From NCBI GenBank assembly GCA_019915135.1, contig JAHLMK010000006.1, forward strand, positions 62,001 to 126,000: DNA of 64,000 bases. The letters are read 5' to 3'. The position numbers and the translations under genes are program-made. Within the stretch, counting starts at the first letter, position 1. Every line of letters starts with the position of its first letter. The notes beneath the pieces are model-generated. The model worked only from the letters and a program-made list of their open reading frames with translations, made no database searches and was not told the DNA's origin. Positions 1-11,485 of the stretch are shown piece by piece. This stretch comes from Strobilurus pachycystidiatus (lineage: Eukaryota > Basidiomycota > Agaricomycetes > Agaricales > Physalacriaceae).

Positions 1-96
1 ACCTCCGCAGTGTGACCTGTTTGGCTCTATCCTTGAGCTTATTTCTGATTCTTCTTCGCCGGCGCTTAGCAAACCGTGACTCATCTTTGAACCACC

Positions 97-719
97 ATGG
101 CTACGCCCTCCGCCTCTCTTCGAGGCCTCAGCGCCGTCCGGATTCGCGCTCAAGGGAAAATCCGCAAACTCATCGACAGCCTTCGAACCGTTCACGACTT
201 AGTCCTTAGCGAATACCAAGATCGTACGTTCTCGCTGCTCCCTTTCATGAACAATTTCTCAATCTTATCTTCCAGACGTTCACGAGCGCGTCTCTACCGC
301 CCTCTCCAGTGATTTCAAACAGGATCTAGTTAGCGCTGATAGTACGTGCATTTTCTGGTTATCTTCCAGTTTCTCACACCGTGTGGCAGGTCTCGCTAAC
401 GAGCTCACCGACCGCACCCCCGCCGGCGTATACTCTCCCCTCTCCGGCAAGGGGGAAGTTGGCGGAATGCTCGCTCATCGTGGCAAGATGCAGTGGGCCG
501 AGGCTTTTGAGTACATGGGTGTTCGTACCCTAAACGACCTGCGAATTTTATCCGCCCTGTGTGCGTGCCCCTTCCTTTTCTTCTGCCTTTTTTCCTCATC
601 GTTCGTTAGACAAATCTAGCGGCACCCAAGTTCGAGCTCTCATGAGCGAGGCCCTCGTCGTTGACGAGCTGTCTCCTGAGATGGATACTCTCGATGACAT
701 GTTAGACCCGTATCCCTAA
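97..719 (+). CDS. Small four-exon gene, unknown function (157 aa)
   Basis: I do not recognise this protein. Exons at 97-223, 276-341, 390-560 and 610-719 join in frame (474 nt) to give 157 aa, with donors GTACGT, GTACGT and GTGCGT. The start is the first ATG, in the context CACCATGG. The protein is soluble, with an Arg/Lys-rich N-terminus, a likely helical centre and an acidic end finishing DPYP. There is no signal peptide or membrane segment. The uniform short introns and the continuous frame argue for a real host gene. It lies tail to tail with the retroelement that begins near 997. The acceptor of intron 2 (389 or 369) is the least certain point. Confidence 0.6.
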
Positions 720-996
720 TTAATGACGAGATCCTCTATTTCTTGTACTTGTAGTTCAAAGAGACTTGCCCCGCCAACTTCCAGCTTCTCCGTTTGTCGA
801 TGAATAAAAAATTTTTTGTTGCAATCTTTGACACTGCCTGGCCGGTCTCTGAAATCCCTCAAGCTTTCCAGTCGTTGAAGACCGAACGGCTAAACCGGCT
901 CAAGTACAACGCGAATGAAAGGTGCTTATTGCTAATCCTGATTGATGACTCCACCAAGCTTTTCTGAACCAGAAGACCAATCTATTAATTCTAATT
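720..996. other. Intergenic, no feature seen
   Basis: Sequence between the small gene and the 3' end of the retroelement. It has an A/T-rich patch (about 806-820) but no open frame. I looked here for a tyrosine recombinase, which a complete DIRS element would carry downstream of RNase H, and found none. Confidence 0.4.
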
Positions 997-3210
997 CTAC
1001 AAATCTTCGTATGCTACCGAGTGCTTAACGAAAGGTTTCAAATGGTGCGGGATCCTCGGAGGGTATTGGAGCAAGTCCTTCTTCTCCCCAAATTCGCCCC
1101 GTGAGGGCGCGTCCGCTGTGTTCACCTTTGTGTTCACATACTCTATCGTGAGCCAAATCCCATAGTCCTGCATCAAGCTGACGATGCGGCGTAGGATCGC
1201 GTTCTGCTGGCGGCCTCTCGAGTAGCCGGCCTTCAGACCTCCGATGACGCCCTGGTTATCCGACCGTAGACGGATGTGGGTATTCTTGTACCCCGCCGCG
1301 TGCAATGTCCGCAATGCCAACTCGATGACGACCATCTCTCCCCAGCCAATATCTCTGCCCTCAGATTTCCATCCCTCCTTGAATTCCCATGCCAACCAAC
1401 GTCCGTTCAGCACCAGACCCATTCCCCAGGAGGTTGACGCGTCGACCATAATCTCTACGTCCTCTCTGATGGGTCCCGGGGTCACACAAGTCATCCCCAG
1501 GAAATCCTTTCCCAGCTGGTCGTACCACCAGACCAAATCTTCCGCCAGCGAAGCCGACACCTTGTGTGCGATGAATCCTGGGACGCCTTCCTTGAAACTT
1601 GCCCGTAACCGATAGAGCAACGGCATCCTTGAGCGACCCTCCGGGCAGATCAAACAGACATGGTTGAGCGTCCCCGCTATCGAGTCCACCTCCTTCCTCG
1701 TCATCAAAGCTCCCTTCCTCAAAAACTTCTCCAGCTTCCCTCTGTACTTCGTCTTCTTTTTCGCCGGGAGCTGAACGACCTTCGACACCAAGTCCCACTC
1801 GAAGCCAATATAGGTGAAGGCTGAGCTGAAGGGTACGAACTTGTCGGGCGCCCACGGCCAACCCAGCTTTTCCGCTACCTTCCAGACTAGACTCGCGTCG
1901 TAGGCGTAAACGAAGGTACCGTCCTTCGTGCGGCCCTTTGGGTAGCGGAAGAAGATAAAATTGTCCACCCACTTCAACACCGCTTCCACTCCGGCGAACA
2001 AGAGCAGGATAACCATCACGTCCGCTATCCTCCCGAAAATCCCTGGAGATGGAGAAGCTCCGAAGTCCAAAAGGTAGTTCATATGGAAAAGGATACCAAG
2101 GAGGATCGTCGTGAAGATCCTCTGCGACGGCTTTGTCGGGACGTTTCAAAAGGCTGATTCCACGTCAAACGTAGCCACCTGCGTCCCCTCTGGCGCTTCC
2201 GCCACCTTCAGAAGGCACTCCGAAAAGGTACCCCACTCGCACTGGAACCGATCGGTGTCGATAATCGCATTTATTGAAGTTGTCTCGGGATCTATAGCTA
2301 ATGGGGGTTCAAGTTGTAATTCGTCTAGCGAAAGCAATTTTCTTCTCTGTAATTCCTGTTCCAATTCTGGCGGCAGCGTCGACCTCGGGAACGAGTGATC
2401 AGTCGTTATGCGAAGTTTCCCAGGTCTCTGCTCCACCACATTCATAGGCGCGGATCTAAAATAGCCTGTGACTATCGTCAGAAATTGCAGAATGAGAAAT
2501 TGGGGGGGGGGAGCTCACGAACCGATTCTCGATTCTAGCTCTTCCCTCGTAAACCCTCTCGACAAGCGTCCCAGCGCTCGTTCTGCTCCATACTGCTTTT
2601 CAATGAATTCCACATGTTCGGGCGTCTTCGCATGGTTCGGCGGCGTGAAGGTCTTCGTCAAAGCAATGCCATCCAGCCCCAGCGAAAACCCCTCTCGCAT
2701 ACCCTTCGGCACGTCGGCGTACTCCTCCAGGATCCCGGCCTCTCTCATCGCCGCCTCCCATTCGTCCGCCTTGAAAGGCGTCCTAATGGGGAACAGATCC
2801 TCCCCCTCCTCTAAACTCATCGGCTTCCCTCCGACCAACTCCCTCGGTCCCGCCAGAACCGTCCTCCCCTGCTCCGGCACCACCTCCTCACAAATCGGGG
2901 CACCCCTGTGCTCCGTGTCCGCGCTTGCCGCAAAGGGAACAGGCGTGGGCGAACTGAGAGTCGCAAGGCTTTCCTCCCCGCAAACATTCGGTGTTGGTGT
3001 TGAACCCAATGCAATAGTACACCTTGCCGTCGCGCCACGTTCCCTTGGAATTGGGCCTGCAGCGCTTGGACTTCTCTGGAGTGCAATCGGGGTGGATATG
3101 GTCGGAGCCGCCGCAGTAGCAACAGCGAGTGCCGGGCGGGTACGACTTGGGGCCGCTGCCAGACTTAGCGGCGCTGGGAGGTTTGCTTCCCGTTTTCGAA
3201 GCCTGAGCAC
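997..3210 (-). pseudogene. Reverse transcriptase-RNase H polyprotein, inactivated
   Basis: This is one continuous frame of 738 codons, broken only by TGA at 2515-2517 and 2146-2148. RT motif A (FDVESAF) lies just before the second stop. The motif C region reads WVDNFIFF where active enzymes have VDD, so a catalytic Asp has become Asn. RNase H follows, with the acidic residues of VDASTSWG, a Glu in EMVVIELA and SDNQG. The start lies inside the 3' part of gag in another frame, as expected for a gag/pol overlap. Both stops could come from CGA by one C-to-T change, and GAC-to-AAC is the same change on the other strand. This suggests decay by cytosine deamination or RIP-like mutation. Confident as an RT/RNase H pseudogene. 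Confidence 0.85.
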
Positions 3211-5991
3211 TGCTGTTTGAAGTTGATGAGGAAACCGGCGCAGCTTTCTTGAATCGCGTACCGGTGGCAGTGGTGCTCGTCCCCGTGGCCGCCGTCAGCT
3301 CCTCGAATTGTTTGTCGCGGACCTCTGTCATGCAGGTGTCCCACAGACCCTGCGCCCACGCTCCAATGTCTACCAAGCCGTCCGACGTGACAAAGGCCTC
3401 CATCATGTCCCTCATGTACATCTTCCCGGCCATGAGTTCCCTGGGCTTTCCTTCGCCCATCTTCCTCACCAAAGCGTCGCGGAGAGTCTCGAACTGCGCC
3501 GCCAGCTCCTCCGCTGTCGCCAACTCTTCATTCCTGGGAACAAACAAAGCGCGAATCCCGTCTATGAGACGCCCGACGCGGGCGAGCCAGACTGGATGCG
3601 ACAAGGAGAGATCGGAGGTGAGCGCCGTCGTAGTGGGAATGTTCTTCAACACCACGTTGCCCCCGTCCTCCGTCAAGACCATCGCCTCGGGCACACCCGA
3701 GACCTCCTTCTGCTTCTCCTTCCTGCTATTCTCCTCCGACAAGGAAGACAGCGAAATCAATGAACGCCAACCGGTCGCCAGAATCTTCGCGATAGGGCGG
3801 GGAAAGGTGAACTCGTCCTTGCCGGGCATCTCGTCGCAATTCAGGAAACGCCTGCCAGCCAGGGCCGCCCTCTTGGCTACAGGGGGGGAGCTAGGCGAGG
3901 GCGGGGTGCGAGACAGCTTCAACGTCCGTTTCACTGACAGAAGTTGGTGGCGCCTCTTCCTGTCCGGGCTCGGACCCGCGAGACCGCCTGTCCTAGGGGA
4001 TGGCTTCCGCTTCCGCTGGGTTGTCTTCGTCAGATCAAGCCCCAGAGCCGCCGCCAACCGAACTCCTATCGCTGCGATCAGACCAACGCTAAGTTGCCTG
4101 ACGGAACACGTACCGGCAGAACCCTCGCGCTGGAAGGCTACCCTGACATCCTCCTCCCGATCCACACCGCCATGAGGCGAGGGCTGGTCAGAAGCCGACC
4201 CCTCCGAGTCACTGTCGAGCGGCGCTCTCGCCGGCGTCTTCGGGGTGCGGGGGGCGGGAGTGCCAGACGCCCGCTCCTTTTCCCGCCGGAGGCGAGCCGT
4301 CTTCATCTGCGCCTCCTTCTCATTCAGGGCGGCGATCCTGAGACGTGCCGCCTCCACCTCTGCGGCGCGGGCCGCGTCTTGCTGCGCCTTCGCCTTGCGA
4401 CGCACACGCTCGTCCTCCCTCGCCTTGGCTTCGGCCACAGCTCGGGCCGCCGCAAGCGCCTCCTCGCGCTCCAACCTCAGACGGGTCTCCTCCCGCTCTC
4501 GGGCGGCATCCAAAGCCTCCTGCTTCTTTCGCTCCTCCTCGGCCGCCGCCCTCGCGGTTTCGAGGTCCCGACGCTCGCGAGCCTTTGCCGCGTCAAGCGT
4601 CCTGCGCTCCTCCGCCTCCGCAGCCTCGCGTTCCTTCGACTCGCGGGCCAACCTCTCCCTCTCGAGGGCTCTAGCCGCCCGACGCTGCCTGTCAGCGCGA
4701 GCGTCCGCCGCCTGTGCCGCGACGAGCGCCTCCTCAATCTCAACCCGGCGTTTCGCCTCCTTCTCCTCCTCCTGGATCCGCTCCAACGCGTCGCGCGCAG
4801 CGTCCGAGGAGTTACCCTCGTCCGGGTCTGAAGGGGAGGGGGACGCCGGCGCCGGCTTCCCTGGCTTAGAATTGGGCGGAGCCAAATCTGCGCAAGAAAA
4901 AGAGGGAGTCAGCGACGTATTCGCAGACAAAAACCCCCCCACGCGAGTAAGGTCCACCACGCTCCCCCCCCTGCAGGCGGAGACCGGGCGACACCCCCCC
5001 CCCCGCTCCTGTGAGCGGGGTCTGCCTAGCCCGAGGGTGGCTCCCCCTACGGGAAGAACACCCAACCCCCCCCTACGGGAGGGCCGGCGACGACAACCAA
5101 AACCCCCCCCTGTGGGAGAGCCGGCGACGGAAAACAACGCCCCCCCCCCCTCCCCTACGGGAGGAAGAGCGAAAGACGCGCCCTCTCCTGACGAGAGGGA
5201 CACTGCGAACCGCGGGAGGGCACAAAGCACCCTAGGTGGCGCTGCGCCACCCCGGCCCCTACGAGCCGCCCCCGAGAAACCAAAAACGAAAACCACTCAC
5301 CCTGCTCTGCAGCCGACTGACGCTTTGCCCTGAGCGCGGCGAGGTCCAATCTGCGCGCGGGAGTGAACTTCCCCGATGTCTTCGGAGCCGCGCTCCCCGA
5401 CGCGGCGCTTTCCCCCGCAGGGACCCCCCCAGTTCTCCCCGAGCGGTCCGCGGACCCCTGGAGCGTCCTGGTGAAGTCGCTGGCGGCTTGGGCGCGCGTG
5501 CCCGGCGAGAAAACTGGCGGCGGCAGAAGGGCGGTGCTCGGACCGGCGTCGAAGCGAACCTTCGTCCTGACAGGATCGCCGGGAAGTCCGGGGACTCCTG
5601 GGCCCTTGGCAATGGGCGACAGCTGATTGGCTCCCCGGCGAGCGTTGGACTGGAGGGCGTCCGGGCTGAACTGCTCGATGCCGTCCCGCGCCTCGTCCTC
5701 GAACTGCTCGACAGGCGAGGACGACCGAGCGTTGTCCGCCTCGGCAGCCTGAATCATGTCGGCCACGGAGTACGCCTCGTCGTCGCCGTCGCTAACTGGC
5801 ACGGCCGCGTCGTCCCCGGCGGGCACGTCTTTGCGCTTCTTGTTCTTGTCGAGGGTCCTACTGACCGCCTGGTACCTGACGTCGTCCAGGCTCGTCAACG
5901 GGGCCGTCCTCGCCGCCGACGCTCTCGTCATGCGAGCAGGAGGGCGGTAGTCGTCGTCGTCGCCCGAAACGGGCTTGATCCTCGGAGGCAT
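2888..5991 (-). CDS. Gag-like protein with zinc knuckles, one intron (896 aa)
   Basis: Exons 5991-5301 and 4887-2888 join in frame (2691 nt) after removing a 413-nt intron with donor GTGAGT and acceptor TTGCGCAG. The N-terminal third is disordered and Ser/Pro/Asp-rich. Residues of about 260-450 form a long charged Glu/Arg/Ala coiled coil. The last 90 residues hold Cys-rich knuckles (CCYCGGSDHIHPDC and later CSLCGKRGHGAQGC), which in this family bind the element RNA. The ATG at 5991 is the first that gives the conserved-looking start; an in-frame ATG at 6111 is an alternative. Unlike pol, this frame has no internal stops. Confidence 0.75.
4888..5300 (-). repeat. Long repeat-bearing intron in gag
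   Basis: The gag intron is 413 nt, far longer than the 36-60 nt introns elsewhere in the window. It holds several imperfect C-rich repeats built on CCCCTACGGGAG with runs of 7-10 C. Splicing joins the two gag frames exactly, so it behaves as an intron despite staying open in one frame. Confidence 0.6.
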
Positions 5992-8048
5992 CCCTCGTAA
6001 GCCGAGTCGTTCGAGGCGATCCTGCTGCTCCAACCACGGTTGAATCTCGAGTCGCTCTAGGCGATTGAACCACGGTCGAATCGAACGTCGCCGGGGTATC
6101 CACGGATCCAAAGAAGTAGAACCCAGACTGGCGATGCTTGCGTTCGCAGTCGCTGGGTACCCAAAGACTGAGATGATGACCGTGAGCGAGAAAGAAGCGC
6201 GTTCTCGATCACGTGAGACGTTCTCTGATCTTGCACGAAACAGCGCCTCGATTCCTCCTTCCCGCGCCAGCCCCCTCGAGGCTTCTAGTATTGTGTAGAC
6301 ACCGATATGCTCAAAGGAAGGACGTTCGGGGATATGTCAGAGTCGATGTTGAATTTGTGGAAAGGGACTGCGAAGTAACCTGTACAACTACTGTACACGG
6401 ATCAGGTCAATGGAAATAAGGAACACAAGACGCCGCGCCTACCAGACATTCGCCCCCGATTTCGTAAATCGAGAGATAACGAGGTTTGTTGAGCCTAGTT
6501 TCAAGTGTTAACGAGCTACCCATGAATACAGAAACAGAGGACAACTCGTACGTACCCACCTCACCCAAACCTGAACCAATGTTCTTCCCGTGACTCCTTC
6601 CAACGCGACCGACTATTCGCATGAAAGCCTCTCAATTCCCGCCCGAAGCGCATTGAAGCATCCGTTCGTGAAGCCGTAGACCACCTGCGCCGCCATCTGT
6701 TTCTCGTTTTCCAGATGTGAGGATGCACAACTCGAATCAAGTTCGAAACGATACGGTAGGACGCCAGAAAAGACGGGGACCCGGAAGCACAACTCCGATG
6801 TATAGACTGATGGCTAAAACAATCATGTGTACGTGGACATGGTGTTGAGAAGTGAAGACGTCCGGGGCTAGTACATCTGAATAGCCTTTCAAGTTGTGGG
6901 AGTAGGATAAGCGCCGGGGAGGACCGTTCGATTTATCAGGCTGGAAGATACCCATTAGATCTACGGGGAGAAAGATAGAAAGCAATGCGTACCAATTCAC
7001 GCATCCCTAAACTGGTAGGCATTGTTGACACCCGTCCGTCAATAGGACAAGAAAAGCCCGCCATTTAGTTCTCGTTCCCAATATGCGCCGATGCATCGAT
7101 ACTGTTAACGACATGACACGTCGCCAGAGAATCGCGGATATAGGGGTGAGGGACGCAGTTTCAGTTCTGAGAAACGACATTGGAAATGATGGTCATGGGT
7201 CCTGGCCACGAATCAAGGTGGTCAGCCCAAGCTAGGTCGTATAGGTCGAGTCGCGTACCCGACGACGTTTAATTCCACTACGGTAAGTCCATTTCGTTGT
7301 TAGACCATGCGCTGTGGGGCAAGAGCTGTGTTAGGCATATTCCCAGGGGGAACTAGGACAAGGGGACGAACGGAGCACGGACTGAGGAGTGTTGAGTAAA
7401 ACATGGTGTGCGCAGAAGACCAGCGTACTCACCTCGGTCACCTGGGATCGAGGCATCTTCCATGCGGCACAATCCTTCGTCGTCGTTACTGAGGTGTGTC
7501 GCGAGCAGGATAATGGCCGATATCTTTTCCCTGTGCGCCTGGAGATCTCTGCCTGGGGGACAGGGCGGCCAGCGGAGGCGAAAATGCACAAGTTACATGG
7601 TGCTAGAAATGATTGAAAGAAACAACGGTGGGACTGCCATCGGGTTTGGGCTGAGAGGGATATCATGCATGATGCTGGTTGGGGACAAGGGGCAGCCGGT
7701 CCACCGGCCCGATCTTGAGCCCGATTATTGTGACAAGGCGCAAAATGTTTGATCCAAACCATATCTGTGCAGACACTGTCGTGCTTGCTGTTGCAGCTTT
7801 CGGCTCTCTACGCTGATACATTAAATCATCCGCCTAGTCCAGCACGTCCGGATCGGCAACAGAGTGCATTATTTCATCATTTTGTATACCGAAGCATTGA
7901 AGGCACGTAATTGTTTTTCGGTCTCTGGTCCACATTCGCCAATTTTCGCTGACCTCAGAGTACTTGAATAGCCAAAGCCGCATCATATCAGACGTCCCGT
8001 ACGTAGTATAGCGAATCACGACCTATGACTCATCTAACGCGACGCTCC
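5992..8048. other. Long stretch without a supported gene
   Basis: No convincing coding region. The open frames here (for example 7331-7762 minus) have biased composition, no recognisable domain and no consistent splice sites. The first few hundred bases may include the 5' leader of the retroelement. The rest looks like decayed intergenic DNA. Confidence 0.4.
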
Positions 8049-8288
8049 AAGAACACTACTAGATGGTACCACGGTCCGGTTTCTCACCCTCAAGCGGTCA
8101 GATTGCTAGTGTAGGATCCGAGAATGAGAAATAAATTATTTTTATGTTCGGGATCTTTGATATACATGAAAATACGTCGAACATCAACTTTACAGAAGAC
8201 TGGGGCTCGAGGAAAGAAATAAGGAACATCCGGACGCCATGATGGAGGCCAGATTTCGCGGGAAACGTGCTCGGGAACGGCGACGAGC
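8049..8288 (+). repeat. Left terminal inverted repeat of pogo-like element
   Basis: 240 bp, matching the reverse complement of 11117-11356 except at about two positions. The two repeats diverge abruptly inside GGCGACGAGC. Confidence 0.9.
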
Positions 8289-8631
8289 GCAATTGAATTT
8301 TTTGGGGCAGTCTTAGTATGCACATATACCACATAGCATCTCATATAGCCTGCTGCACTAAAGGAAACATTGTGTGGAAGCCTATAGTTGACAACTTGCG
8401 CATTTCTCAAGAGTCTGTCACATTCAGTCACGATTGCCGGTGTGTGCCGATCACGGCCAAGCGCGGCGACACCAAAACACTTGCTAGGCGACGCTAGCTT
8501 CGTAAGACGCACACTCAAAAATCCATAACATATATATACACTAGATAAAGAGGATACAGCTATATACAATAAAATTAAGAGGGATTATAGTGATAAGACG
8601 GAAAATCTTGTGAATTGGCCGGATAAACATC

Positions 8632-11025
8632 CTAAGGACGCGAGCTGGGACCAGCAATGGGCATTTCTGGCGTGCTTGGGGTCGCATTGGTGATATCGGC
8701 AAGGGGAGGAGAAGGGAGTCGTGGCTGAGCACGTCGGCCATGGGAGAAGAGACCAATATAGCGAGAATGTTGGCGAAGCTCGATATTAGCGTTGAAGTGT
8801 GCCTTGATGGACTTCAAGAGGGCGTCTCGAGTGCCCTCTGAAGCGAGGCCCAGTGAACGAGCAATCTCCTGTATCTCATCTGCACGCTTCTTCGAGAATC
8901 CACCAGTAAATGGAGCATCCGGACCACGTTCAGCTCGTTCCCGGGCCCTCGATGCAAGCTCCTCCTTGCGCGCATCCCTCTTAGCCGCCTTCCTGCCCTC
9001 TTCAGCTTGCTTCTCTGCATTCTCTTTGCGTGCTTGATCCAAGCCAGCAGCCGAGGTAACCAATCGCGCATTCACATTCAATTTTCGCTTCTTTCCACTT
9101 GTTTTCGGCGCAGCTAGTTTCCTTTGCAGATTGTCGTACTGATCATGCGAAGTAAGGAGTCCAGCGCAAAGATACCGATTCTCGCTCTCCAATTGGCTGA
9201 TATAATCCATCGTGTCCGTGTGCTTGCGCTTTTGCGTAGCAATGTTCATGTTCCGTGATGGGGAAGATGGAAACACGCGTGCAGGAACGATGGGAATGCG
9301 AAGTAGGTCGGATGATTGTCGGAAAACAGAGTCAGTTTGTGAGGCTGCTGGCGACAGCGGAGGGGCAGTTGGAGCTGGTGGTGGTGGATTAGGATTGGGA
9401 TCCTCGTCGGAGGAGTCAGAATTCGAGTCGGAACTAGAGCCGGAATCAAGACTGGAATCAGAATCTGAGCTAGCCTCAGAATTTGAGTCGAGAGCGGCAG
9501 GCCAAACGACTGGGGGTAGGATAGCAGGGGTGTGCGAGATATGCACCGATGTGGAGTATTCGTGGCTGGTAGCGAACTCGGCGTCGGAAAAGATAGTGTG
9601 ATTGACAGGAAATGCGCCTGATTTGCGCCACGCGGAAATGATCGTGCTCTCCTTGAATGTCTTGTCGCGTACGTCCATATATTCTGAGACAAATTGAGAC
9701 TTGGGCATCTCGTAGCCCGTTCTCCGCACCCATTCCTCGCTTCGTTCAATCCAGAGGGTTGAGAAAGGACCAAATACACCGACATCGAGTGGCTGGAGTT
9801 TGTGGGTGCAGTGGGGTGGGAGACAGAGAACAAGAACATTGTGCTTGGCGGCAAGCTCCTTGAATGCAAGCGTGTCGTGAGAGCTGTGGCCATCGACCAT
9901 GAGGAGAATGACATCGTTGGGGTTATCTCGATATTTGTCGGCCTGAGGAATGAAACATTGGCGCAACCATTCAAGCCCGAGTTCATCGTCTGTCCATCCG
10001 TTGTCAGACATGGCGATACTTCAGTATGGTGTTAGATCTACTCAAGAACTCGTTTAGGAAAGTGCTCACCAGAGACGCGGACGATCAGGATCCAGCCACG
10101 CTTGGTCCATCTCTTTCCCCGGGAAGATGAAGGTGGGGTCCAGTGCAGTGCCATCTGCACAGACACACTCAATAATTGTGACAAGCTCCAAGTTTGCGCT
10201 GCGCTTTTTGTATTTCGGAAGCTTGTCCCTGCCAACAAAGTACTTCTTGCGCCCGCTCTTCTTCCCACCTCGCTGAACACCCTTCTCGTCAACATTGAAT
10301 CGCCGTTTCTGGGGTATATCGGCCAAGTTGACTGTCCTCCCATTGAAGTCGACCTGCGTCTGTTCAAGGAGATCGAAGTAATGGTTGACGACGGGCTTAT
10401 TGAAAACTTTGGCGCGTTTGGGGTCCAGTCCGGGTAGGCGCTTGTAGTTGAGTCGGTCTTTGTTCCGCTTGTAGAATTTTGGAACCCAGTTGCGCCCCAG
10501 CTTTCCTCCACACAATCTCTCTGCCTGATATTTGACCTCCTGCCGTGAAAGCGCATCGGCGGTGTCCCCTTTGTGATTAAGCCATTCGACAAGTGTCTTC
10601 TCCTGCTCTGGGGTGAGCTTCTGTTGGGCGCGTCGAGCCTGATCCCGAGGCTGTCTGAGGCCAAGATAGCGAGTGCGGAAAGTAGTATAAGGAATGTGAT
10701 GACGCTTGGCAGCATGCGCAAGCGGTTCGAATGGATGAGCCTGCGCATCAGCAATGCTCTCCGTGAGACGGTTCTCTTTTTCCGGTCGAGTAAGGTGTGC
10801 CCAGAGCCGAGTGATATCTGTCTCGCTGATTTTGGATGTTGTAGAAGGACAATGCGGGGCTGTATTTGATTGACGGACGCGACGTTTAAGACGCATGCGG
10901 TGACCGTGGGTTGGAAAGAGGCCTTGCTCGGATGCTCCACAACTTGCCGTGATCACGGCCATCAACGTGAGATGAGTCATCATCACGCTTGTGTGCTCGG
11001 AGACGCAGAATGCACACAGAGTCAT
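8632..11025 (-). CDS. DDE transposase, pogo/Tigger type, two exons (780 aa)
   Basis: Exons 11025-10070 and 10018-8632 join in frame around a 51-nt intron (GTGAGC...CTGAAG). The protein cuts and rejoins the element ends. An N-terminal psq-like helix-turn-helix is followed by a CENP-B-type DNA-binding domain (about residues 95-200, around ALSRQEVKYQAERL and NWVPKFYKRN). The DDE_1 domain keeps its three acids: NVDEKGVQ, LMVDGHSSH and QPLDVGVFGP. The C-terminal third is disordered, with a Ser/Asp stretch and a basic coiled coil. The intron falls inside the catalytic domain. The start is uncertain: the ATG at 11025 is the longest choice, and one just before RLKRRVRQ is possible. No stops or frameshifts were seen, so it may be active. 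Confidence 0.85.
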
Positions 11026-11116
11026 GTACCATCCTGCCTAGACCTCGCGCAAGTGGTAGAATAAGAAGATATGTGATGCATCTATATACTGGGGTGGTCT
11101 TGAGGAATTCATTCCG

Positions 11117-11356
11117 GCTCGTCGCCGTTCCCGAGCACGTTTCCCGCAAAATCTGGCCTCCATCATGGCGTCCGGATGTTCCTTATTTCTTTCCTTGAGC
11201 CCCAGTCTTCTGTAAAGTTGATGTTCGACGTATTTTCATGTATATCAAAGATCCCGAACATAAAAATAATTTATTTCTCATTCTCGGATCCTACACTAGC
11301 AATCTGACCGCTTGAGGGTGAGAAACCGGACCGTGGTACCATCTAGTAGTGTTCTT
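11117..11356 (-). repeat. Right terminal inverted repeat of pogo-like element
   Basis: 240 bp, inverted copy of 8049-8288. At one site the left repeat has CG where this one has TG, and at another it has G against A. Both differences are transitions at CpG. Confidence 0.9.
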
Positions 11357-11485
11357 CATAAGATCAAATATTACGTGGCGGGGTACTACACGGTCAGCAA
11401 AAACCCCAGTGTTGACCATAGGAACAAACAGTACGTGCATATTTCTCTTGTCCTGACGAAGCGATGTCAATTCTGCAAATCATAG

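Larger units (their letters stand above)
997..5991 (-). mobile_element. DIRS-like retroelement, decayed
   Basis: On the minus strand the element has a zinc-knuckle gag (5991-2888), then an overlapping pol frame with reverse transcriptase and RNase H (3210-997). No aspartic protease or DDE integrase is visible on either side of the RT. This order, with the style of the RNase H, fits DIRS-type elements. The tyrosine recombinase expected after RNase H is missing and no terminal repeats were found, so the copy is truncated or belongs to a lineage without one. Both ends are only the limits of recognisable coding sequence. An old Ty3-like element stripped of protease and integrase is a less likely alternative. 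Confidence 0.65.
8049..11356. mobile_element. Pogo-like (Tc1/mariner superfamily) DNA transposon, apparently intact
   Basis: A 3308-bp element bounded by inverted repeats of 240 bp (8049-8288 and 11117-11356) with a single two-exon transposase on the minus strand. The repeats differ at only two positions I could find, both CpG-type transitions, so insertion is recent. The ends read AAGAACACTACTAGATGG and its complement. I see no clear TA duplication at the outermost bases, so the true end may lie a few bases inside, or the target duplication has been lost. Confidence 0.85.

Noticed and set aside
997..1100. Tyrosine recombinase of a complete DIRS element
   Set aside because: None of the frames downstream of RNase H carries the Arg...His-x-x-Arg...Tyr pattern.
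4245..5333. Long plus-strand open frame (362 codons) opposite gag
   Set aside because: It is the complement of the Glu/Arg/Ala coiled-coil of gag and consists of Ser/Arg/Ala only. The minus strand has the splice sites and zinc knuckles.
7331..7762. 143-codon minus-strand frame
   Set aside because: Composition is Cys/Ser/Pro-biased, with no domain, no splice context and overlapping alternatives on both strands.
8049..8060. CACTA-type transposon ends (CACTA...TAGTG)
   Set aside because: The enclosed transposase is clearly pogo-like with a DDE_1 domain, and the inverted match extends outside CACTA, so the resemblance is chance.
10720..10740. tRNA B-box (GGTTCGAAT)
   Set aside because: It lies inside the transposase coding region, and no acceptor or anticodon stems pair around it. 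The similar string near 34876 was rejected for the same reason.
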